From the NCBI GenBank assembly GCA_019112625.1, contig DXIW01000008.1, positions 1 through 51,802 on the forward strand: 51,802 nucleotides of DNA, written 5' to 3'. Below, piece after piece: positions 14,551 to 23,774 of this stretch; within the stretch, counting starts at the first letter, position 1; each line of letters starts with the position of its first letter. The notes under the pieces are model-generated. The model made no database searches, was not told the DNA's origin, and worked only from the letters and a program-made list of their open reading frames with translations. A program made the translations under genes and the position numbers. The stretch comes from Candidatus Acutalibacter stercorigallinarum (lineage in GTDB: Bacteria; Bacillota; Clostridia; Oscillospirales; Acutalibacteraceae).

Positions 14551-15429
14551 ATGCTGAAGAGTATGACGGGTTACGGCCGCAGCGAGATGACAGTGGGCGG
14601 CCGGCACATCATTTTTGAGATAAAGTCGGTCAATCACAAATACTTCGAGTTCAATTCCCGCATCTCCCGGGGATACTTGTTTTTGGAGGACAAGCTGAAG
14701 GCCTACCTCCAGGGGAAGCTCTCCCGGGGGAAGGTGGACGTGTTCCTCCAGATTGAGACCCTGGAGGACGCGGACGCGCAGGTGCAGGTGAACCACTCCC
14801 TGGCGGCCGGGTACTACGCCGCCCTGCGGGAGCTGCGGGAGCGGTACAGCCTGCCGGACGAGCCCACCCTGGCCCTGCTCACCCGGTATGGGGACATCTT
14901 CTCCGTCCACCGGGCCCCGGAGAACGAGGAGGAGATCTGGCAGGCGGTGCAGCAGGCGGCGGAGCCCGCGGTGGAGTCCTTCCTGCGTATGCGGGAGGCC
15001 GAGGGCACCCGGCTGCGGGAGGACATCCTCTCCAAGGCCCAGCGCATTCTGGAGCTGGTGGGCCAGGTGGAGCAGGAGACCCCCCAGACCGTGAAGGAGT
15101 ACCAGGAGCGGCTAGAGGCGAAGATCCAGGAGCTGCTGGGGGACGCCCATTTCGACGAGCAGCGGGTGCTCACCGAGGTGGCGGTGTTCGCCGATAAGGT
15201 GGCGGTGGACGAGGAGACCGTCCGGCTGCGCAGCCACTTCCAGCAGCTGGAAAAGCTCATCGACTCCCAGGAGCCGGTAGGCCGGAAGATCGACTTTCTG
15301 GTGCAGGAGATGAACCGGGAGGCCAATACCATCGGCTCCAAGTCCGTCAACTCCAGGATTGCCTACCTGGTGGTGGACATCAAATCGGAGATCGAGAAGA
15401 TCCGGGAGCAGGTACAAAACGTGGAATAA
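14551..15429 (+). CDS. YicC/YloC-family endoribonuclease
   Basis: The 292-residue protein begins MLKSMTGYGR, the diagnostic N-terminus of the YicC family, and ends with the conserved DUF1732 region including DFLVQEMNREANTIGSKS. Family members are endoribonucleases involved in RNA decay (known of the family). It heads the run yicC-remA-gmk-rpoZ, the standard Firmicutes order. GAGAGGTGA precedes the ATG. Confidence 0.93.
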   Translation: MLKSMTGYGRSEMTVGGRHIIFEIKSVNHKYFEFNSRISRGYLFLEDKLKAYLQGKLSRGKVDVFLQIETLEDADAQVQVNHSLAAGYYAALRELRERYSLPDEPTLALLTRYGDIFSVHRAPENEEEIWQAVQQAAEPAVESFLRMREAEGTRLREDILSKAQRILELVGQVEQETPQTVKEYQERLEAKIQELLGDAHFDEQRVLTEVAVFADKVAVDEETVRLRSHFQQLEKLIDSQEPVGRKIDFLVQEMNREANTIGSKSVNSRIAYLVVDIKSEIEKIREQVQNVE

Positions 15430-15441
15430 GAGGTGCGTGCG

Positions 15442-15705
15442 TTGAAGCTCATCAATATCGGGTTCGGCAACATGGTCAACGCGGACAAGGTGCTGGCCGT
15501 GGTCAGCCCGGAATCCGCCCCCATCAAGCGGATCGTCCAGGAGGCCAAGGAGAAGGGCGGCCTTATCGACGCCACCTACGGCCGGCGCACCAAGGCGGTG
15601 CTCATTATGGACCGGGGCAGCGTGGTGCTCTCCGCCCTGCCCACAGAGCGGGTGGCCGGGCGGTTCCAGGAGAAAGACGACATGCAGGAGGAAGAAGATG
15701 CGTAA
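15442..15705 (+). CDS. remA: RemA-family (DUF370) DNA-binding regulator
   Basis: RemA is a small DNA-binding activator of biofilm-matrix and osmoprotection genes in Bacillus. The 87-residue product reads [11 protein letters not shown], then [12 protein letters not shown] and [15 protein letters not shown], all close to family consensus. I prefer TTG 15442, six bases after AAGAGGTG; the in-frame GTG 15433 overlaps that site. It overlaps gmk by 8 bp. The target genes in this organism are unknown. Confidence 0.9.
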   Translation: MKLINIGFGNMVNADKVLAVVSPESAPIKRIVQEAKEKGGLIDATYGRRTKAVLIMDRGSVVLSALPTERVAGRFQEKDDMQEEEDA

Positions 15706-16318
15706 GGGTTTGCTGGTAGTGATCTCCGCCCCCTCCGGCGGGGGGAAGGGGACCATCTTAAAGGAATTGTTTGCCCAGGACGAGAACCTGGTCCTCTCGG
15801 TCTCGGCCACAACGCGGAAGCCCAGGCCCGGGGAGGAGGACGGGAAGCAGTATTACTTCATCAGCCGGGAGGAGTTCGAAAGCCTCATCGCCCAGGGGAA
15901 GATGCTGGAGCACGCCGAGTACGTGGGCAATTACTACGGCACCCCCAAAGAGCCGGTGGAGCAGTGGACCAGCCAGGGCCGGGACGTGGTGCTGGAGATC
16001 GAGGTCCAGGGGGGCGCGCAGATCAAGCGGCTGATGCCCGACTGCGTGTCCGTGTTTATCCTGCCCCCCTCTATGGCGGTGCTGGAAAAGCGCCTGCGGG
16101 GCCGGGGCACCGAGGACGAGGCCACGGTGCAGAAGCGCCTGGCCCAGGCCAGGGAGGAGATCCCCCACGCCAAGGATTACGACTATGTGGTCTACAACGG
16201 CCGCCTGGAGGACGCAGTGGACGACCTGCGGGCCATCCTGCGGGCGGAGAAGTTGAAATATATTAGAAATGAAGATTGTGCAGAAAGGGTGTTGCAAGAT
16301 GTTGAAACCGTCGGCTAA
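15698..16318 (+). CDS. gmk: Guanylate kinase
   Basis: The enzyme phosphorylates GMP to GDP. The 206-residue product carries the P-loop [10 protein letters not shown] (10-19), the GMP-binding [14 protein letters not shown] region, and the VLEIEVQGG segment. It overlaps remA upstream and rpoZ downstream by 20 bp. This linkage ties nucleotide supply to RNA polymerase omega, a common arrangement. Confidence 0.97.
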   Translation: MRKGLLVVISAPSGGGKGTILKELFAQDENLVLSVSATTRKPRPGEEDGKQYYFISREEFESLIAQGKMLEHAEYVGNYYGTPKEPVEQWTSQGRDVVLEIEVQGGAQIKRLMPDCVSVFILPPSMAVLEKRLRGRGTEDEATVQKRLAQAREEIPHAKDYDYVVYNGRLEDAVDDLRAILRAEKLKYIRNEDCAERVLQDVETVG

Positions 16319-16511
16319 CATGATCCGTACCCCCCATAACAGCCATTACTCCCTGGTGATTGCCGTGGCCAAGCGGGCAAGGCAGATCGCCGAGAAGGCA
16401 GAGGCGGAGGGCGTAGTCCTGGTGGACAAGCCCGTGGACATGGCGGTGCAGGATTTCGTACAGGGCAAGTACGTCATCGAAGAGCCAGACCACTTCCAGG
16501 ACGAGGAATGA
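16299..16511 (+). CDS. rpoZ: DNA-directed RNA polymerase omega subunit
   Basis: Omega helps fold and hold the beta' subunit. The 70-residue protein has the conserved N-terminal SLVIAVAKRARQI helix and an acidic end. ATG 16299 is preferred over ATG 16269 because AAAGGGTG lies seven bases upstream and it removes an atypical ten-residue extension. It overlaps priA by ATGA. Confidence 0.92.
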   Translation: MLKPSANMIRTPHNSHYSLVIAVAKRARQIAEKAEAEGVVLVDKPVDMAVQDFVQGKYVIEEPDHFQDEE

Positions 16512-18958
16512 GCCTGCTGGCCCAGGTGGCGGTGGAGGGTGCTGTCTACCACTTCGACAAGCTGTTCACCTACCAGGTGCCCCAAAGCCTGGCGGAGAAA
16601 GTCCGCCCGGGCGTGCGGGTGATGGCGCCCTTCGGCGCCGGCAACCGGGAGCGGGTGGCCATGGTGTTCGCCGTGGGCGAAGGGGACCCGGAGGGCTTGA
16701 AGCCCCTGCGGGAGGTCCTGGACCGGGAGCCTGCCCTCCCCCCGGAGCTGCTGGAGCTGGCCCTGTGGATGCAGGACCGGTACTTCTGCACCCTGTTCGA
16801 GGCGGTAAAGACCATGATCCCCGCGGGGCTGCAGTTCCGGGTGAAGGACAGCTACGTGCTGCAGGCGGGCTTCCAGGACTTTGACCGGGAGGCCTATGCC
16901 CCGGTGGCCTGGCAGGTCATCCTGCTGCTGCAGAAGGCGGGGAAGGCCCTGCCCTTTGAGAAGATCGCCAAGGAGCTGGGCATCACCAAGGAGTGCCCGG
17001 AGTTTCAAGACCTGCTGCGCAGGGGCATCGTGTGCCGGGTGAATATGGCCGCCAGCAAGGGGAAGGACGCCGTGTCCAAAATGGTGCGCCCCATTTCCGG
17101 CTTTTCCGGGAAGCTCACGCCGCGCCAGAAAGACGTATATCAGACCTTACTGGATGTTGGGGAAGCCTCGGAAAAGGAGCTGTGCTATTTTACGGGGGCT
17201 TCCCTTTCCGTTCTCCACGCTTTGCGGGACAAGGGGGCGGCGGAGATCTTCGAGTATGAGGTGTACCGCCGGCCGGAGTGGGGCGCCGCCCCGCCCCGGG
17301 AGCGGGAGGAGCTGGTGCTCTCCCCGGCCCAGGCCCAGGCGCTGGCCGGGCTTTTGGAGGAGTACCGCCACCGGCAGGTCCCCGGCAGCCGCTGCGCTCT
17401 GCTCTACGGGGTGACGGGCAGCGGCAAGAGCTCTGTGTTTTTCAAGCTCATCGAGGCGGTGGTGGAGGAGGGCAAAGGCGTCATCCTCATGGTGCCGGAG
17501 ATCTCCCTGACCGCCCAGACCATCCGGCCCTTCCAGCAGCGCTTTGGGGACCAGGTGGCCCTGTTCCACAGCGGCCTCTCCCTGGGGGAGCGCATGGACG
17601 AGTGGAAACGGGTGCGCAGAGGCCAGGCCAAAATCGTTATCGGCACCCGGTCGGCGGTGTTCGCCCCGGTGAAGGACCTGGGGCTCATCGTCATGGACGA
17701 GGAGCAGGAGCACACCTACAAGTCCGAGTCCAGCCCCCGGTACGACGCCAGGGAGGTGGCCCGGTTCCGCTGCGGGAAGACCGGGGCCTTCTGCCTGCTG
17801 TCCTCCGCCACCCCCTCCATGGAGTCCTTCCGCATGGCCCAGGAGGGGAAGTTCCACTTCCACAAGCTGGAGGAGCGCTTCGGCCAGGCCCAGATTCCCC
17901 AGGTGGAGCTGGTGGACATGAATCTGGAGGATGTCCCCGGCAGCGGGCGGGCCATCGGCCCCACCCTGGCCCGGGCTTTGGTGGAGAATTTCCAGGCGGG
18001 GCGGCAGTCCATCGTGCTCCTCAACCGCCGGGGGTACCACACCTTTGTGTCCTGCTCCTCCTGCCACGAGGTGGTGAGCTGCCCCAACTGCTCCATCTCC
18101 CTGACCTACCACAGTGCCAACCGCCGGCTGATGTGCCACTACTGCGGGTATTCCGTGCCCCTGATGGACGCCTGCCCCTCCTGCGGCAGCCACAGCCTCT
18201 CCTTCCGGGGGCTGGGCACCCAGCGGGCGGAGGAGCAGCTCCAGGAGCTGCTGCCCGAGGCCAAGGTCCTGCGGGTGGACACCGACGCGGTGACGGAGAA
18301 GTTCTCCCTGGAGCGGAAGCTGGAGGATTTCGCCAAGGGCGCCTACGACATCATGGTGGGCACCCAGATGGTGGCCAAGGGGCTGGATTTTGAGAACGTC
18401 ACCCTGGTGGGGGTGCTCTCCGCGGACCAGTCGTTGTACAGCGACGACTTCCGCAGCAACGAGCGGACCTTCGACCTGCTCACCCAGGTGGTGGGCCGGG
18501 CGGGCCGGGGCAAGTACCCGGGCCGGGCGGTGATCCAGACCTTCGCCCCGGAGAACCCGGTGCTCCACCTGGCGGCCCGGCAGGACTACTTCCGGTTTTA
18601 CCAGGAGGAGATGGCCTACCGGAAAGCCCTGCTCTACCCGCCCTTTGTGGACCTGTTGGTCATCGGCTTTGTGGGGGAGCGGGAGGAGCTGGTGAGAAAG
18701 GCGGCGGAGGCGTTCCTCCACAGGCTGGGGGAATTGGCCGGGGGGGAGTACCCCGGGCTGCCTCTGCGGGTGCTGCGGCCCTCGCCGGCGGCAGTGGCCA
18801 AAATGAACAACAAATACCGGTACAAGCTGCTGATTAAGTGCCGCAACTCCCCGCAGCTGCGGGAGCTGGCCCGGCGGCTGCTGGTGGAGTTCGCGGGACT
18901 GCGGGAGTTCCAGAAGGTCACCGCCTACGCGGACCCCAACCCGGACCGGGTGCTATAA
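16508..18958 (+). CDS. priA: Primosomal helicase PriA
   Basis: PriA restarts stalled replication forks by recognising branched DNA and loading the helicase. The 816-residue protein contains the N-terminal 3'-end binding domain, Walker A GVTGSGKSS (around 301-309), the Walker B DEEQ box (Asp397), a zinc-binding block with four CxxC-type pairs at about 515-560, and helicase motifs VGTQMVAKG and QVVGRAGR. The DEEQ variant replaces the commoner DEEH. The start overlaps rpoZ as ATGA. Confidence 0.97.
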   Translation: MSLLAQVAVEGAVYHFDKLFTYQVPQSLAEKVRPGVRVMAPFGAGNRERVAMVFAVGEGDPEGLKPLREVLDREPALPPELLELALWMQDRYFCTLFEAVKTMIPAGLQFRVKDSYVLQAGFQDFDREAYAPVAWQVILLLQKAGKALPFEKIAKELGITKECPEFQDLLRRGIVCRVNMAASKGKDAVSKMVRPISGFSGKLTPRQKDVYQTLLDVGEASEKELCYFTGASLSVLHALRDKGAAEIFEYEVYRRPEWGAAPPREREELVLSPAQAQALAGLLEEYRHRQVPGSRCALLYGVTGSGKSSVFFKLIEAVVEEGKGVILMVPEISLTAQTIRPFQQRFGDQVALFHSGLSLGERMDEWKRVRRGQAKIVIGTRSAVFAPVKDLGLIVMDEEQEHTYKSESSPRYDAREVARFRCGKTGAFCLLSSATPSMESFRMAQEGKFHFHKLEERFGQAQIPQVELVDMNLEDVPGSGRAIGPTLARALVENFQAGRQSIVLLNRRGYHTFVSCSSCHEVVSCPNCSISLTYHSANRRLMCHYCGYSVPLMDACPSCGSHSLSFRGLGTQRAEEQLQELLPEAKVLRVDTDAVTEKFSLERKLEDFAKGAYDIMVGTQMVAKGLDFENVTLVGVLSADQSLYSDDFRSNERTFDLLTQVVGRAGRGKYPGRAVIQTFAPENPVLHLAARQDYFRFYQEEMAYRKALLYPPFVDLLVIGFVGEREELVRKAAEAFLHRLGELAGGEYPGLPLRVLRPSPAAVAKMNNKYRYKLLIKCRNSPQLRELARRLLVEFAGLREFQKVTAYADPNPDRVL

Positions 18959-18974
18959 GAAAGGATGAGAGACT

Positions 18975-19469
18975 ATGGCGATCCGTAACATCGTAAAATT
19001 TGGCGACGAGGTACTGGAAAAGGAGTGCCGGGACGTGGTGAAATTCGACCGGCGGCTCCACCAGCTGCTGGACGACATGAAGGAGACCCTGGCCGACGCC
19101 AACGGCGCGGGCCTGGCAGCGCCCCAGGTGGGGGTGCTGCGGAAACTCTGCGTGGTGGACGTGGGGGAGGGGCCCATCGAGCTCATCAACCCTGAGATCA
19201 TCGCCACCGATGGGGAGCAGACCGGCCTGGAGGGGTGCCTCTCCAACCCCGGGGAGTGGGGCATCGTCACCCGGCCCCAGAAGGTGACGGTGCGGGCCCA
19301 GGACCGCAACGGCGACTGGTTCGAGGCCACCGGCGAGGACCTGTGCGCACGGGCCTTCTGCCACGAGATCGACCATCTTCACGGGAAGCTGTTCACCTCC
19401 CGGGCCAGCCGGATGCTGACCCCTGAGGAGCTGGAGGAGCTCACCGCCAAAGAGGAGCAGGAGGACTGA
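18975..19469 (+). CDS. def: Peptide deformylase
   Basis: The enzyme removes the formyl group from nascent proteins. The 164-residue product has motif 1 GAGLAAPQVG, motif 2 EGCLS and motif 3 HEIDH (His130, Glu131, His134) with the metal-binding Cys in motif 2. It directly precedes fmt, which puts the formyl group on initiator tRNA, so the two halves of the formylation cycle are made together. Confidence 0.97.
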   Translation: MAIRNIVKFGDEVLEKECRDVVKFDRRLHQLLDDMKETLADANGAGLAAPQVGVLRKLCVVDVGEGPIELINPEIIATDGEQTGLEGCLSNPGEWGIVTRPQKVTVRAQDRNGDWFEATGEDLCARAFCHEIDHLHGKLFTSRASRMLTPEELEELTAKEEQED

Positions 19470-19473
19470 TGGT

Positions 19474-20403
19474 ATGCGCTTGATCTTTATGGGCACCCCG
19501 GATTTCGCCGTGCCCTCCCTGCAAAAGCTCATCGACTGCGGCCATGAGGTCTGCGGGGTGTTCACCCAGCCGGACAAGCCCAAGGGCCGGGGCCACAAGC
19601 TCCAGCCGCCCCCGGTGAAGGAGCTGGCCCTGGCCCACGGCCTGCCTGTGTACCAGCCCGCCACCCTGCGGGATGCGGCGGTGCAGGCGCAGATCGCAGA
19701 GCTGGCCCCGGAGCTCATCGTGGTGGTGGCCTATGGGAAGATTTTGCCCAAGGCGGTGCTGGACGTGCCCCCGCTGGGGTGCGTCAACGTCCACGGGTCC
19801 CTGCTGCCCAAGTACCGGGGGGCCGCGCCCATCCAGTGGACGGTGATCCACGGGGAGGCGCTGGCCGGCGTCACCACCATGCGCATGGCCGAGGGCATGG
19901 ACACCGGGGACATCCTCCTGCAGGCCGCCACCCCGGTGGAGCCCGAGGAGACCGCCGGGGAGCTCTTCGACCGGCTGAAGCTGCTGGGGGCGAATCTGCT
20001 TCAGGAGACGTTGGAAAAGCTGGAGGAGATCACCCCCATCCCCCAGAAGGAGGAGGAGGCCACCCTGGCCCCCATGCTGAAGAAGGAGCTGTCCCAGATC
20101 GACTTTGCCCGGCCTGCCCGGCAGGTCCACGACCTGATCCGGGGCCTGAACCCCTGGCCCTCCGCCTACGCCTATTTGGACGGGAAGAAGCTGAAGCTCC
20201 ACGCCTCCCGGGTGCGGGAGGGCAGCGGGGAGCCTGGAAAAGCCTTTGCCAGGGACGGCGGCCTGTTCGTCTACTGCGGGGAGGGGGCTTTGGAGCTCAC
20301 GGAGGTCCAGACGGAAAACGGCAAGCGCATGGACGGCAAGAGCTATCTGCTGGGACATCCCCTGCAGGAGGGCGCCCGGTTCGGAGGAAACGGAAGTGTT
20401 TGA
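19474..20403 (+). CDS. fmt: Methionyl-tRNA formyltransferase
   Basis: Fmt formylates Met-tRNA(fMet) using 10-formyl-tetrahydrofolate. The 309-residue product contains MGTPDFAVPSL at the N-terminus, the catalytic Asn/His region VNVHGSLLPKYRGAAPIQ, GMDTGDIL, and a C-terminal OB-like domain that contacts tRNA. It starts four bases after def stops, and its end overlaps the next small gene by 8 bp. Confidence 0.97.
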   Translation: MRLIFMGTPDFAVPSLQKLIDCGHEVCGVFTQPDKPKGRGHKLQPPPVKELALAHGLPVYQPATLRDAAVQAQIAELAPELIVVVAYGKILPKAVLDVPPLGCVNVHGSLLPKYRGAAPIQWTVIHGEALAGVTTMRMAEGMDTGDILLQAATPVEPEETAGELFDRLKLLGANLLQETLEKLEEITPIPQKEEEATLAPMLKKELSQIDFARPARQVHDLIRGLNPWPSAYAYLDGKKLKLHASRVREGSGEPGKAFARDGGLFVYCGEGALELTEVQTENGKRMDGKSYLLGHPLQEGARFGGNGSV

Positions 20404-20599
20404 GAAGAAGGAAAAACGCTTTGTTGTCAAGAGCACGGAGGGGTTCCGTATGGGGGACCTGTCGGTGATCGTGGACCGGCAGACCGGAGTGAACTACCTG
20501 GCCTTTGTGGGAATGGAGTCCTCTAGTTTCCTCCCGCTGCTGGACCGGGACGGAAAACCCCTGGCAGACGAGCTGCCGGTGGAAGAACCTGAGACATAA
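20396..20599 (+). CDS. Small DUF6440-like protein
   Basis: The 67-residue protein reads MFEKKEKRFVVK then VIVDRQTGVNYLAF and PLLDRDGKPL, resembling the DUF6440 family of small bacterial proteins with no known function. The start GTG 20396 has GGAGG eight bases upstream and overlaps the fmt stop. It has no membrane segment or signal peptide. Its place between fmt and rsmB, 13 bp before rsmB, makes it a member of the translation operon. Confidence 0.8.
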   Translation: MFEKKEKRFVVKSTEGFRMGDLSVIVDRQTGVNYLAFVGMESSSFLPLLDRDGKPLADELPVEEPET

Positions 20600-20612
20600 G
20601 GATGGGACTGCT

Positions 20613-21947
20613 ATGAGAGAGACCGCCAGGTCCGTTGCCCTACAGGCCCTGCTCCAGGTGGAGGAGAACGAGGGCTATTCCAATATCGTCATCGACAAGG
20701 CGCTGCGGGCCGCCGGGCTGGACGCCCGGGACGGGGCGCTGGCTTCCTCTATTTTCTACGGGGTGCTGGAGCGCCGCCTCACCCTGGACTACTACCTGGC
20801 CCAGTGCCTGAAAAGCCCGGGGAAGAAGCTGGACCCCCTGGTCCAGGCGGCGCTGCGGTGCGGGGCCTACCAGATCTTATACCTGGACCGGGTGCCGGAC
20901 TCCGCGGCGGTGAACGAGACCGTGGCCCTGGTGAAGGCCGGGAAAAAGCTGTCCGCCGCCGGGCTGGTCAACGGGGTGCTGCGCAGCCTCTCCCGGCGAA
21001 AGGGGAGCCTCACCCTGCCGGAAGGGGACAGCCCCAAGGCCCTGAGTGTAAGGTATTCCGTGCCGGAGGAGCTCATCCTCCTGTGGCGGAAGTCCTATGG
21101 GAAGTCCTTTACCGCCCGGCTGCTGGAGTCCTTCCAGAAGCGGCCGGCGCTGTACCTGCGGCTGAACCCCCTGCGCACCACAAAAGACGACCTGGCCGCC
21201 GCTTTGGAGGGCCAGGGCTGCCGTATAAAGCCCTTGGGCGGCCTGCCCTGGGGGGCGGCGCTGGAGGGCTCCGGCTCCCCGGTGGCGCTGCCCCAATTCC
21301 AGGAGGGGCTGTTCCACGTCCAGGACCTGTCCGCCCAACTGGCCTGCCAGTTGGTGGGGGCAAAGCCCGGGGAGCGGGTGTGCGACTGCTGCGCCGCCCC
21401 CGGGGGCAAGAGCTTCACCCTGGCGGAGGACATGGAGAACACCGGGGAGCTGTACGCCTTCGACCTGTACAAGGGCCGGGTGGGGCTCATCCAGCAGGGG
21501 GCAGAGCGGCTGGGGCTCTCCTGCATCCTGGCCCAGCGCCGGGACGGCACGAAGCCCTACGAGGACCTGCCCCGGATGGACCGGGTCCTCTGCGACGCCC
21601 CCTGCTCCGGCTACGGGGTGCTGCGGCGGAAGCCGGAGATCCGCTACAAGTCCCTGGAGAGCGCGAAGGAGCTGCCAGAGCTTCAGCTCTCCCTGCTGGA
21701 GAACGCCGCCGGGCTGGTGCGGCCGGGCGGGCTTTTGGTGTACTCCACCTGCACCCTGCACCCGGCGGAGAACAGCGGGGTGGCACAGCGGTTTTTGGCC
21801 GCCCACCCGGAATTTGCCCCGGAGGCCATCCGCCTGGCCGGGGTGGAGCGCTGTCTGGACGAGCCGGAACACATGCTGACCATGACGCCCTTCTCCGGGG
21901 CTTCCGACGGCTTTTTCGCCGCCTGCTTCCGGAGAAAGGAAGGATGA
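20613..21947 (+). CDS. rsmB: 16S rRNA (cytosine-5) methyltransferase RsmB
   Basis: RsmB methylates C967 of 16S rRNA. The 444-residue enzyme has an N-terminal NusB-like helical domain (about 1-140) and a C-terminal SAM methyltransferase domain with CAAPGGKS, DAPCSGYGVLRRKPEIR and the catalytic-Cys STCTLHPAEN motif. It is followed 16 bp later by rlmN, another rRNA methylase. Confidence 0.96.
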   Translation: MRETARSVALQALLQVEENEGYSNIVIDKALRAAGLDARDGALASSIFYGVLERRLTLDYYLAQCLKSPGKKLDPLVQAALRCGAYQILYLDRVPDSAAVNETVALVKAGKKLSAAGLVNGVLRSLSRRKGSLTLPEGDSPKALSVRYSVPEELILLWRKSYGKSFTARLLESFQKRPALYLRLNPLRTTKDDLAAALEGQGCRIKPLGGLPWGAALEGSGSPVALPQFQEGLFHVQDLSAQLACQLVGAKPGERVCDCCAAPGGKSFTLAEDMENTGELYAFDLYKGRVGLIQQGAERLGLSCILAQRRDGTKPYEDLPRMDRVLCDAPCSGYGVLRRKPEIRYKSLESAKELPELQLSLLENAAGLVRPGGLLVYSTCTLHPAENSGVAQRFLAAHPEFAPEAIRLAGVERCLDEPEHMLTMTPFSGASDGFFAACFRRKEG

Positions 21948-21963
21948 CTGGGAGATACCGCCT

Positions 21964-23016
21964 TTGGAAAAGATAGATATCAAGTCCATGACTTTACAGG
22001 AGATACAGAGGGAGTTTCAGGCCGCGGGGCTGCCCGGCTACCGGGCGGGCCAGGTCTACCGCTGGCTGCACCGGGGGGTAAAGAGCTTCTCCCAGATGTC
22101 CGACCTGGGAAAGGGCCTGCGGGAGCAGCTGGCAGGGCAGTACCAGATCAAGTCTGCGGAGATCGCCGGCAAGCGGGTGTCCAAAGACGGCACGGTGAAG
22201 TACCTGTTCCGCCTGTGGGACGGGGAACACGTGGAGTCGGTGGCCATGCGCTACCACTACGGAACTTCCATTTGCATTTCCACCCAGGTTGGGTGTAAAA
22301 TGAACTGTAGCTTTTGCGCTACGGGGAAAAGCGGCTTTTCCCGGGACCTGGCCCCCTCGGAGATCCTCTCCCAGGTGCAGGAGGCCTCTCTCGACCTGGG
22401 GGAGCGCATCTCCCACATCGTGCTGATGGGCATGGGGGAGCCCCTGGACAACTACCAGAACGTGCTCCGGTTTTTGGAGCTGGTCACCTCCCCGGAGGGA
22501 ATGAACATCGGGATGCGGCACATCAGCCTGTCCACCTGCGGCATCGTGGATAAGATCTACGACCTGGCGGACCGGAAGCTGCAGCTGACACTGTCCATCT
22601 CCCTTCACGCCCCCAACGACGAGATCCGCAGCCGCACCATGCCGGTGAACAAGCGCTGGAACGTGGAGGAGCTGCTGAAGGCCTGCCGCTACTACAGCAG
22701 GACCACGGGGCGGCGCATCTCCTTCGAGTACGCCATGATCGCCGGGGTGAACGACATGGACTGGTGCGCGAAAGAGCTGGCCGGGCGGCTGAAGGGCATT
22801 TTGGCCCACGTGAACCTGATCCCGGTCAACGACGTGACAGGCACAGGCTACAAAAAAAGCGACAGCCAGCGGGTGAAGCGGTTTGTGTCGCTGTTAGAGG
22901 CCCAGGGGGTCACCGCCACGGTGCGGCGGACCCTGGGATCGGATATCGAGGCCTCCTGCGGGCAGCTGCGGAGGAAGTACGAAGAAAGAGGGGATGGCGA
23001 TGAAAGTCGATTTTGA
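21964..23016 (+). CDS. rlmN: Dual-specificity RNA methyltransferase RlmN
   Basis: RlmN is a radical-SAM enzyme that makes 2-methyladenosine at A2503 of 23S rRNA and A37 of tRNAs. The 350-residue product has the CxxxCxxC cluster (Cys111, Cys115, Cys118), GMGEPLDNY, and a C-terminal EASCGQL Cys for the methyl relay. The start is TTG 21964 with GGGAG nine bases upstream. It overlaps the next gene by 17 bp. Confidence 0.96.
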   Translation: MEKIDIKSMTLQEIQREFQAAGLPGYRAGQVYRWLHRGVKSFSQMSDLGKGLREQLAGQYQIKSAEIAGKRVSKDGTVKYLFRLWDGEHVESVAMRYHYGTSICISTQVGCKMNCSFCATGKSGFSRDLAPSEILSQVQEASLDLGERISHIVLMGMGEPLDNYQNVLRFLELVTSPEGMNIGMRHISLSTCGIVDKIYDLADRKLQLTLSISLHAPNDEIRSRTMPVNKRWNVEELLKACRYYSRTTGRRISFEYAMIAGVNDMDWCAKELAGRLKGILAHVNLIPVNDVTGTGYKKSDSQRVKRFVSLLEAQGVTATVRRTLGSDIEASCGQLRRKYEERGDGDESRF

Positions 23017-23737
23017 GACGGACGTGGGCGCGGTGCGTTCCTCCAACCAGGACGCCTGCGACGGCGGGCTGTTCAGTAAGGACAGCGCCTGGGCCGTGGT
23101 GTGCGACGGCATGGGCGGCGCCAACGGCGGCAACGTGGCCAGCGCCATGGCGGTGGAGAGCATCCGCAGGCGGCTGCTGGAAGGGTTCCACCAGGACATC
23201 ACCCGGGAGGGCGTCCGCAGCCTGCTGCTGGAGGCCGTGACCGAGGCCAACGGGGTGGTGTACCGCCGGTCCCAGGAGGAGCAGGAGCTGCGGGGCATGG
23301 GCACCACGGCGGTGGTGCTGGTGGCCTCGAAGGGCACCCTCCATGTGGCCCACGTGGGGGACAGCCGGGCCTACCTGAAGAACAGCCAGGGCCTTTCCCA
23401 GATCACCATGGACCACTCCTATGTCCAGGACCTGGTGAATTTCGGGCAGATCACCAAGGAAGAGGCCCGGGTACACCCGCGCCGGAACATCATCACCCGG
23501 GTGCTGGGGGTACACCCCCAGGTGGAGTGCGACTACGACAGCTACGACTTCTCCCCCGGGGACACGGCCCTGGCCTGCACCGATGGCCTGACCGGCTATA
23601 TGGAGGACGGGCTTTTGGACGAGTACCTGGAGTACTACGGCCAGAACGGTTCCGCGCTGGCCAAGAAGCTGATCCAGTTCGCCGTGGAAAAGGGCGGCTC
23701 TGACAATATCACGGTGGCGGTAGTCCGCAACGGCTGA
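23000..23737 (+). CDS. prpC: PP2C-type serine/threonine phosphatase
   Basis: The 245-residue protein reverses phosphorylation by the adjacent PASTA kinase. It starts MKVDFETDVGAVRSSNQD and has CDGMGGANGG, GTTAVV, HVGDSRAY and a C-terminal GGSDNITVAVV, giving the metal-binding aspartates of the PPM family. ATG 23000 is chosen because AGAGGGG lies seven bases upstream; ATG 22994 touches that site. The 37-bp gap to prkC fits the usual phosphatase-kinase pair. Confidence 0.95.
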   Translation: MKVDFETDVGAVRSSNQDACDGGLFSKDSAWAVVCDGMGGANGGNVASAMAVESIRRRLLEGFHQDITREGVRSLLLEAVTEANGVVYRRSQEEQELRGMGTTAVVLVASKGTLHVAHVGDSRAYLKNSQGLSQITMDHSYVQDLVNFGQITKEEARVHPRRNIITRVLGVHPQVECDYDSYDFSPGDTALACTDGLTGYMEDGLLDEYLEYYGQNGSALAKKLIQFAVEKGGSDNITVAVVRNG

Positions 23738-23774
23738 GCTTCCGGCATCACAGAGAAAGGTTTGGTAAACGGTT

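Noticed and set aside
17147-18721. A 524-codon minus-strand frame inside priA
   Set aside because: It is contained in priA, and composition is typical of antisense GC-rich shadows.
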